Made by a program: the position numbers and the translations under genes | From: Rikenellaceae bacterium | GTDB taxonomy: Bacteria; Bacteroidota; Bacteroidia; Bacteroidales; Rikenellaceae | Direction of reading: 5' to 3' | NCBI GenBank assembly: GCA_031286025.1 | Contig: JAITVB010000219.1 | Span: forward strand, 1 to 6,701 | Length of the DNA: 6,701 nucleotides | The notes under the pieces: generated by a model | Seen by the model: the letters and a program-made list of their open reading frames with translations, nothing else | Database searches by the model: none | What the model was told of the DNA's origin: nothing | Shown: positions 1-5,241 of the stretch, piece after piece | Position numbering within the stretch: the stretch's first letter is position 1 | Layout of the letters: each line of letters starts with the position of its first letter

Positions 1-12
1 AAAGACAAAGAT

Positions 13-738
13 ATGAATAGATTTTTTTTACTTCTAATTTTTGCCGCTTTTTCGCTCGGCGGGACGGATTTGCAGGCCCGGGGGCGCGAAAACCCGATTT
101 CGCCCGAAGCGCGACGCACGATCGAATCCGAAGGTTCTGGCAAGACGTTGGTCAAACTCCGCACTTCGGCCGGAGTGATCGAAGTGATGCTTTACGACCA
201 GACGCCGGGACACCGTGATAATTTTTTGAAACTGTGCCGCAACAACACCTACACGGGCGTACTGTTCCACCGGGTAATCAATGGCTTCATGATCCAGGCG
301 GGCGACCCGTCGAGTCGTGAGGCACTCTCGACCGCCCGTTACGGGGAGACGAGCGCCGGCGAACAGATCCCGGCCGAAATCATCTCCGGCATGTTCCACC
401 ACCGCGGGGCGTTGGCTGCCGCACGGGCGAGCGACGACGTCAACCCGAACCGCTACTCGTCGGGGTCGCAGTTCTATATCGTGCAGGGAAAACCGCAGAG
501 CGACTCGACACTGAACGCGATCTCCGAGAACCTTTCGATCGGCATCCCGGACGATCAGCGTGCCGTCTACCGGACCGTTGGCGGAGTGCCGCACCTTGAC
601 GGCGGTTACACCATTTTCGGCCGCGTGATCCGCGGAATGAAGGTGGTCGACAAGATCGCCGCCGCGCGTACCGATCGCTACGACCGCCCCGTGCGCGACA
701 TTTTCATCAAAAAAGTGATCATTACCGTCAAGAAATAG
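13..738 (+). CDS. Exported cyclophilin-type peptidyl-prolyl cis-trans isomerase
   Basis: The predicted 241-residue protein should catalyse cis-trans isomerisation of Xaa-Pro bonds and assist folding of exported proteins. Residues 1-22 look like a signal peptide (one basic residue, then a Phe/Leu-rich core, possible cleavage after Ala22) with no lipobox cysteine, so a soluble periplasmic location is inferred. The cyclophilin domain covers about 45-240. Visible family motifs are FHRVINGFMIQAGD at 85-98, containing the catalytic-type Arg87, Phe92, Met93 and Gln95; SGSQFYI at 150-156; and HLDGGYTIFGRVIRGM at 194-209. Position 96 is Ala where many cyclophilins have Gly (QGGD). The residue matching the cyclosporin-binding Trp of human CypA is His194, as in many bacterial enzymes. 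An extra segment (about 161-193) before the LDG motif matches my memory of Bacteroidetes family members. The ATG at 13 is the only start that gives a full signal peptide; the leader before it is A-rich without a clear Shine-Dalgarno. pheS follows closely on the same strand. Confidence 0.93.
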   Translation: MNRFFLLLIFAAFSLGGTDLQARGRENPISPEARRTIESEGSGKTLVKLRTSAGVIEVMLYDQTPGHRDNFLKLCRNNTYTGVLFHRVINGFMIQAGDPSSREALSTARYGETSAGEQIPAEIISGMFHHRGALAAARASDDVNPNRYSSGSQFYIVQGKPQSDSTLNAISENLSIGIPDDQRAVYRTVGGVPHLDGGYTIFGRVIRGMKVVDKIAAARTDRYDRPVRDIFIKKVIITVKK

Positions 739-749
739 TTCTGGAACCA

Positions 750-782
750 ATGACATAAAGAATTGAAAACCTGCTGAAAAGA
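750..782 (+). other. Probable original 5' end of pheS, interrupted by an in-frame TAA
   Basis: An ATG at 750-752 lies in the pheS frame, 11 bases after the upstream stop codon, where a start would be expected. The codons read ATG ACA TAA AGA ATT GAA AAC CTG CTG AAA AGA, then the GTG at 783. After the TAA (756-758) the frame encodes R-I-E-N-L-L-K-R, which resembles the start of Bacteroidetes PheS proteins as I remember them (typically M-x-D/E-K-I-E-x-L-L). That similarity suggests the segment is or was coding. Starting at 750 would give 340 codons, near the usual length of about 340 residues in this group. The options are a real nonsense mutation, a sequence error, initiation at a rare codon (ATT 762, CTG 771 or CTG 774), or initiation at GTG 783. 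Confidence 0.6.
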
Positions 783-1772
783 GTGGAGGATTTCGCCCCG
801 AAAGCGATGGCCGAGATCGAAGAGTTCCGCATCCGGATGCTCGGTAAAAAGGGCGAGGTGACGGCCGTCTTCGAAGAATTCAAGCAAGTTTCGGCCGAAC
901 AGAAGCGCGAACTGGGCCAACGGATCAACCGCCTGAAAACAGCCGTGCAGGAGAAGATCAACCAACTGAAAGCCTCGGTCGGCGAGAGCGACACGAACAA
1001 TACCCCGACCCTCGACCTGAGCCGCCCGGGGACCGCCGACGCGCTCGGCACGCGCCACCCCCTTTCGCTCGTGCGCAACCAGATCGTCGAGATCTTTTCG
1101 CGGTTGGGTTATGTCGTGGCCGAAGGGCCCGAGATCGAGGACGACCGGCACGTCTTCTCGGCGCTCAATTTTCCTCCGGAACATCCGGCCCGCGATATGC
1201 AGGACACCTTTTTTATTGAAAAGGACCCCGATATTCTGCTCCGCACACACACCAGTTCGATCCAGGTGCGCACGATGGAAACGCAAAAGCCGCCGATCCG
1301 CGTGATCTGCCCCGGCCGTGTTTTTCGAAACGAGGCCATCTCTTACCGGGCACACTGCATCTTCCACCAGGTAGAAGGACTTTATATCGACGAAAACGTG
1401 TCGTTTGCCGATATGAAGCAGTCGATCCTCTACTTCGCGAAAGAGATGTTCGGCGAACGGTCGCAGATCCGGATGCGCCCGTCGTACTTCCCTTTCACCG
1501 AGCCCTCGGCCGAGGTCGACGTGTCGTGCAACCTATGCGGCGGTAAGGGATGCAACGTGTGTAAGCACACCGGTTGGCTTGAGATCATGGGGTGCGGTAT
1601 GGTCGACCCGAACGTACTCGACGCGTGTGGAATCGACTCGAAAAAGTATAGCGGATTCGCTTTCGGAATGGGGGTCGAACGCGTGTCGATGCTCAAGTAC
1701 GGCGTACGTGACCTGCGCCTCTATTTTGAGAATGACCTGCGATTTCTCTCTCAGTTCGAATCGGTGATCTGA
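783..1772 (+). CDS. pheS: Phenylalanyl-tRNA synthetase alpha subunit (start uncertain)
   Basis: This is the catalytic alpha subunit of the cytoplasmic alpha2-beta2 phenylalanyl-tRNA synthetase, which charges tRNA-Phe. Numbered from the GTG at 783 (329 residues), residues 1-75 form the N-terminal helical tRNA-binding arm. The class II core follows: HPLSLVRNQI from 92, EGPEIEDDRHVFSALNF at 114-130, HPARDMQDTFF at 134-144, RTHTSSIQVR at 154-163, motif 2 around GRVFRNEAISYRAHCIFHQ (178-196), YFPFTEPSAEVDV at 235-247 and motif 3 GFAFGMGVERVSMLKYGV at 291-308. Ala293 in motif 3 matches the small residue that sets Phe specificity in E. coli PheS (Ala294). C249, C252, C257 and C260 form a CxxCx4CxxC knuckle. 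The coordinates use the first standard start codon after the in-frame TAA at 756; the protein is then about 10 residues shorter than expected, and translation may begin upstream. The beta-subunit gene pheT is not adjacent; a 69-base gap and a TPR gene follow instead, as is usual where pheS and pheT are unlinked. Confidence 0.95.
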   Translation: MEDFAPKAMAEIEEFRIRMLGKKGEVTAVFEEFKQVSAEQKRELGQRINRLKTAVQEKINQLKASVGESDTNNTPTLDLSRPGTADALGTRHPLSLVRNQIVEIFSRLGYVVAEGPEIEDDRHVFSALNFPPEHPARDMQDTFFIEKDPDILLRTHTSSIQVRTMETQKPPIRVICPGRVFRNEAISYRAHCIFHQVEGLYIDENVSFADMKQSILYFAKEMFGERSQIRMRPSYFPFTEPSAEVDVSCNLCGGKGCNVCKHTGWLEIMGCGMVDPNVLDACGIDSKKYSGFAFGMGVERVSMLKYGVRDLRLYFENDLRFLSQFESVI

Positions 1773-1841
1773 TCGCCGTGGCGGATGGCGGCCGGACGAC
1801 AGCCCGGTATTTACCCCCGAATCGCATGACCTGTTAAAACG

Positions 1842-3587
1842 ATGCCTGTGCGCCCTTCTCGTGTCTATCCCCTGTTGGCGAGCCTTTTTGTCTTGCTGTT
1901 GGCCGCTGCCTGTTCGGCCGGCCGGCCGGCGGCACTCAGCCTGGTCGAACCGCCGCCGCGTTTCTTTACCAACGGGCAAGCGGCGACGCACTACTTTCTG
2001 GAAGGGGTGCGGGTGATAAATATTTATGGCTTTCCCGACGAAGCCGAACGGTGTTTCCGCCAGGCGGTGGCGCTCGACTCGACCCACTCCGGGGCCTGGT
2101 ATGAGTTAGCCGGCGTGATGCCCGTTTCGAAAAAGGCCGAGGCGCTCGAATACAGCCGGCGCGCCGTGACGCTCGAACCCGACAACGTCTGGTACCAACT
2201 TCTGTTGGCACGGCTGCTGATTCGCGGCGGACAGTACGACGACGCGCTCGGGGTTTACCGCCGCCTTGTGGAACTCGATCCGAACAACCCCGAAAACTAC
2301 AAGTATCTGGCCGCCCTCTACGAGGAAAAAGAACAATACTTTACCGCGATCTCTGTCCTCGACTCGGCGGAAGTGAAATTCGGGATGATCGAAGGACTTT
2401 CGTCCTACAAACGCCAGTTGTTGATGAACGTCGGGCTGACCAACCGCGCCATCGACGAAGCCAGGGCGTTGGTCGACCATTTCCCGTATGAGGAGGAAAA
2501 TTACGTCGTGTTGGGCGACCTCTACGGCGCCACGGGTAAGGATTCGTTGGCTCTCGAAGCCTATGACCATGCTTTGCAACTCGACCCAAACAGCGTGAGC
2601 ACGCTCGCCTCGTTGACCGAGTTCTACCGCCGCCGCGACGACCGGGCCAACCTGCTCACGACCGCTCAAAAACTCTTTGTGCAGAACGGTCTGTCGAACT
2701 ACGCCAAAATCCGCTTTTTCGACAACGTGGTCGGCAATCCCGATTACTATCAGTCGAACTATTTCGGTGTTGACGAGTTGGCCCGCTCACTGGCCCTTAC
2801 CTACCCGACCGATCCCCAGGTCATGGATTTCTATGGGAAACACCTGCTCAACAGCGGCCGGGTCGAGGATGCGCTCAAGGCCTACAAGGGAATGGTCAAC
2901 GATTCGACGAAACTCGACGTCTATACCACGATCCTCGACATCGAGGCCTATCTGGGACACTCCGACTCGGTGATGCGCTACTCGGAAATAGCCCTCGACC
3001 GCTTCCCGAAAGACCCCGAACTTTATATGAAAAAAGGGTTCGCGCTTTTCTATCTGAAACAGTACAAGCCGGCCGAAAAGGAGTTGCGCGCGGCGCTCAA
3101 ATATGCCACGACCGATTCGCTCCGAAGCACTATCTATTCGAGCCTGGGCGACATGGCCCACTCCGAAGACAGCCTGAATACGAAAAAATACTATCCGCTC
3201 TACGAAAAGGCGATCCGGATCTATCCGAACAACGTCTTCGCACTCAATAACCTGAGTTATTATCTCAGCCTTGAGGGCAAACGCCTCGACGAAGCCCTGG
3301 CGATGAGCGAACGGGTGTCGAAACTCGACCCCAACAACGCCACCTACATGGATACCCACGCTTGGGTACTCTACAAAATAGGGCGTTACGAAGAGGCCCG
3401 CAAGATACTGCAGCAAGCCCTCTCGCTCGACAAGAGCGAAAGCGCGGAGCTGATGTGCCACTACGGCGATATTCTTTACGAGTTGAAAGACCATTTCATG
3501 GCGTCGGTCTATTGGAAAAAAGCCCGCGACAAGGGCTACAACCCGGCCGAGATCGACCGGCGGCTCAAACTGATCGAAGGGAAATAA
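1842..3587 (+). CDS. TPR-repeat lipoprotein
   Basis: This 581-residue protein starts with a lipoprotein signal: basic residues at 4 and 7, a hydrophobic core (11-23) and the lipobox-like AAAC with Cys24. The residues after Cys24 (SAGRPA) lack the acidic run that directs Bacteroidetes lipoproteins to the cell surface, so attachment on the periplasmic side is inferred. The rest is mostly helical tetratricopeptide repeats. Clear units, recognisable by W/Y-LG/A-Y-A-P spacing and D-P-N-N ends, lie near 47-80, 85-113, 116-147, 219-249, 394-420, 455-497, 502-531 and 534-566. The stretch at about 260-390 is more divergent. TPRs scaffold protein contacts; no catalytic motif is visible. A TPR lipoprotein next to an envC-like gene is a familiar Bacteroidales arrangement, so a role in envelope or cell-wall assembly is likely, but the exact partner is unknown. 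The stop is 3 bases before the next ATG, implying tight co-expression. A mini-ORF (ATG 1826 to TAA 1837) and a (CGGC)4 tract lie near its start. Confidence 0.9.
   Translation: MPVRPSRVYPLLASLFVLLLAAACSAGRPAALSLVEPPPRFFTNGQAATHYFLEGVRVINIYGFPDEAERCFRQAVALDSTHSGAWYELAGVMPVSKKAEALEYSRRAVTLEPDNVWYQLLLARLLIRGGQYDDALGVYRRLVELDPNNPENYKYLAALYEEKEQYFTAISVLDSAEVKFGMIEGLSSYKRQLLMNVGLTNRAIDEARALVDHFPYEEENYVVLGDLYGATGKDSLALEAYDHALQLDPNSVSTLASLTEFYRRRDDRANLLTTAQKLFVQNGLSNYAKIRFFDNVVGNPDYYQSNYFGVDELARSLALTYPTDPQVMDFYGKHLLNSGRVEDALKAYKGMVNDSTKLDVYTTILDIEAYLGHSDSVMRYSEIALDRFPKDPELYMKKGFALFYLKQYKPAEKELRAALKYATTDSLRSTIYSSLGDMAHSEDSLNTKKYYPLYEKAIRIYPNNVFALNNLSYYLSLEGKRLDEALAMSERVSKLDPNNATYMDTHAWVLYKIGRYEEARKILQQALSLDKSESAELMCHYGDILYELKDHFMASVYWKKARDKGYNPAEIDRRLKLIEGK
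1915..1930 (+). repeat. (CGGC)4 tetranucleotide repeat inside the TPR lipoprotein gene
   Basis: Four perfect copies of CGGC lie end to end, immediately after the lipidation Cys codon (TGT, 1911-1913), and encode part of the S-A-G-R-P linker. The tract contains the palindrome GGCCGGCC. Because the unit is 4 bases, gain or loss of one copy would shift the reading frame just downstream of the signal peptide. The repeat is directly visible; any functional slippage is speculation, since four copies is short for a contingency locus. Confidence 0.85.
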
Positions 3588-3590
3588 GCT

Positions 3591-4778
3591 ATGCGTAAGT
3601 TTTGGGGATTTTTCGTGTTTTTCTGTCTGCTCGCAACAACCGCTGCGGGCCAGACCATCGAGGAATTGCAGCGCCAGGTTCGGGCCGCCCAGGCCGAGAT
3701 CGACGCCACCAACGCCCTGATCGAAAAGAACAAGGGCGCCCAGACTGACAACTCGGCCAATCTGCGCTTGGTCAACTCCAAGATATCGACCCGCAAACGG
3801 ATGGTTGCCAACTTCGACCGGCAAATCGCGCTGATCAACGGCAACATCAACACGAGAAACAGCACTATCGGCAGCCTCGAACGCGAATTGGCGGCCCTGA
3901 AGGCCGAATATGCATCGATGATGGTCGATGCCTATAAAAGTTACCGGACGAACACGTTCATGGCCTTTCTCTTTGCCGCCACCGACTTCAACGACGTTTC
4001 GCGCCGCATATACTATATGAAGCGCTACACGCTGATGCGCGAACGCAAAGCGGTCCAGATCGACTCGATGTCGATGCGGCTTTCGGAAGACATCATCGAA
4101 CTGGGCCTCAAGAAAGACGAACTCGACCAGACCGTCCAAGCGCGCAACAAGGAGATATCCAATCTGTCCTCCGAAGAGACCAACTACCGCCGGATCGCCT
4201 CGACGCTCAACACCCAGGCCACACAATACCGCACCCAATTGGCCCAAAAGCAAAAAACGCTCGAAAACCTGCAGGCCCAGATCCAACGCCTGATCGAAGA
4301 AGAGGCCCGGCGGTCACGGGGACAGGCGCGTTCCACGGCCGAAACCGAGGCATTTGCCGCCCTTTCCGGACGATTTGACCAGAATCAGGGCAGGCTGCCC
4401 TATCCGGTGTCGGGCGGGGTGATCATCGACCACTATGGCACCCACCCACATCCAACGCAGAAAAATCTGACAGTCAACAATAAGGGCATAAATATCGCCA
4501 CCGAGCGAGGAGCCAATGTACGAGCCGTATTCGACGGCGAAGCGGTGCGCGTCTTCTTCTTCCAGGGGCTGAATAACAACGTCATGATCCGTCACGGGAA
4601 CTACCTGACCGTCTATTCCAACCTTGAAACCGTCAATGTCAAAGCCGGCGACAAGGTTTCCGCCAATCAGGTCATCGGGAAACTATACAGCGGTGCGGAT
4701 GCCGAAAACTATATGCTCCACTTCGAGATCTGGAAAGAGACTGAAAACCTCAATCCGGAGTCCTGGCTGAGGCGATAG
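3591..4778 (+). CDS. EnvC-like murein hydrolase activator with degenerate M23/LytM domain
   Basis: The 395-residue exported protein has a signal peptide at 1-20 (basic R2/K3, Phe-rich core, cleavage likely at TAAG-Q). Long coiled coils follow at about 21-110 and 150-245, separated by a hydrophobic segment with FMAFLFAATDFNDVSRR at 123-139. The C-terminal M23 (LytM-like) fold spans about 266-391, seen from GRLPYPVSGG (267-276), HYGTHPHP (281-288), GINIA (299-303), VMIRHGNYLTVYSNL (331-345), GDKVSANQVIG (353-363) and MLHFEIW (375-381). Most zinc ligands of active M23 peptidases are lost: the HxGxD positions are N297 and N301, the HxH first His is M375, and the His of YxHL is N344; only H377 remains. 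It is therefore almost certainly not a peptidase. By analogy with EnvC and NlpD it would bind and activate an N-acetylmuramoyl-L-alanine amidase during septal peptidoglycan splitting. The partner is not in the window. It starts 3 bases after the TPR gene and ends 4 or 34 bases before ybeY, depending on the ybeY start. Confidence 0.92.
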   Translation: MRKFWGFFVFFCLLATTAAGQTIEELQRQVRAAQAEIDATNALIEKNKGAQTDNSANLRLVNSKISTRKRMVANFDRQIALINGNINTRNSTIGSLERELAALKAEYASMMVDAYKSYRTNTFMAFLFAATDFNDVSRRIYYMKRYTLMRERKAVQIDSMSMRLSEDIIELGLKKDELDQTVQARNKEISNLSSEETNYRRIASTLNTQATQYRTQLAQKQKTLENLQAQIQRLIEEEARRSRGQARSTAETEAFAALSGRFDQNQGRLPYPVSGGVIIDHYGTHPHPTQKNLTVNNKGINIATERGANVRAVFDGEAVRVFFFQGLNNNVMIRHGNYLTVYSNLETVNVKAGDKVSANQVIGKLYSGADAENYMLHFEIWKETENLNPESWLRR

Positions 4779-4812
4779 AACAATGTTGAAAAAACGCCTG
4801 AAAACGACGAAA

Positions 4813-5241
4813 ATGGCCATTACCTACCATACCGAGACCACCCCGTTCCGTTATCGCGGTCGGCGGGCCACCACCCGGTGGATCCGCGAAACCGCGGCAG
4901 AGGAAGGGTGCCGGTGCGGCGAAGTGGCTGTCATTTTTTGTACCGACGATCTTTTGTTGGCCTTAAACAAAAAACATCTGGGGCACGACTATTATACCGA
5001 CATCATCACCTTCGACTATTCGGAAAGCGACACGATCGCGGGCGACCTGTTCGTCAGTGTCGACACCGTGGCCGACAACGCTCGCGGGTTGAACATTCCC
5101 TTCGCCCAAGAGTTGCAGCGGGTGATGATCCACGGCATTCTGCACCTGTGCGGATACCCCGACAAAAGCGAAAAAGAGGCCGCTGTGATGCGCGCCAAAG
5201 AAGAGTATTACCTGCGGAAACGGGCGGAGGCGGAACCATGA
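4813..5241 (+). CDS. ybeY: Endoribonuclease YbeY, 16S rRNA maturation
   Basis: YbeY is a metal-dependent endoribonuclease of the UPF0054 family, needed for 3'-end maturation of 16S rRNA and for 70S ribosome quality control. The 142-residue product has VAVIFCTDD (38-46), LNKKHLGHDYYTDIITFDY (51-69), GDLFVS (77-82) and the signature HGILHLCGY at 107-115. H107 and H111 supply two metal ligands; the third position, His in E. coli (HGxLHLxGYDH), is D117. The Arg conserved in E. coli YbeY (in YRGKD) is Leu56 here (HLGHD). Both changes match my recollection of other Bacteroidetes YbeY proteins. I chose ATG 4813 because family members in this group begin MA(I/V)TYxTE; an in-frame ATG at 4783, 4 bases after the envC-like stop, would add the basic stretch MLKKRLKTTK and cannot be ruled out. 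The stop overlaps the mnmG start in an ATGA, suggesting translational coupling. Identity is secure; only the start is uncertain. Confidence 0.93.
   Translation: MAITYHTETTPFRYRGRRATTRWIRETAAEEGCRCGEVAVIFCTDDLLLALNKKHLGHDYYTDIITFDYSESDTIAGDLFVSVDTVADNARGLNIPFAQELQRVMIHGILHLCGYPDKSEKEAAVMRAKEEYYLRKRAEAEP

Noticed and set aside
22..29. A run of eight T bases in the PPIase signal-peptide codons, and a run of seven T at 5584-5590 in mnmG, as slippage sites.
   Set aside because: Both encode sensible residues (Phe/Leu) in frame, and homopolymers of this length are common. The A/T-rich 5' end is normal for translation initiation.
34..756. A 240-codon minus-strand open frame opposite the PPIase gene.
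   Set aside because: It mirrors the PPIase coding sequence and shows low-complexity Arg/Val/His-rich translation with no domain; it is a shadow.
756..758. Reassignment of TAA to a sense codon to explain the stop in the pheS leader.
   Set aside because: The TPR gene ends with TAA at 3585-3587 three bases before the next start, so TAA is used as a stop here.
1773..1841. Possible terminator or promoter between pheS and the TPR gene.
   Set aside because: The best stem (GCCG with CGGC near 1774-1793) is only 4 base pairs with no U-run, and I see no convincing Bacteroidetes -33 TTTG / -7 TAnnTTTG pair. The gap is too weak to annotate.
2787..4286. A 499-codon open frame on the minus strand across the TPR and envC-like genes.
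   Set aside because: It lies opposite two well-supported genes, its translation has no recognisable motif, and long antisense frames are expected where GC-rich codons such as CTC-GAC and GAA dominate. The frame is a by-product of codon bias.
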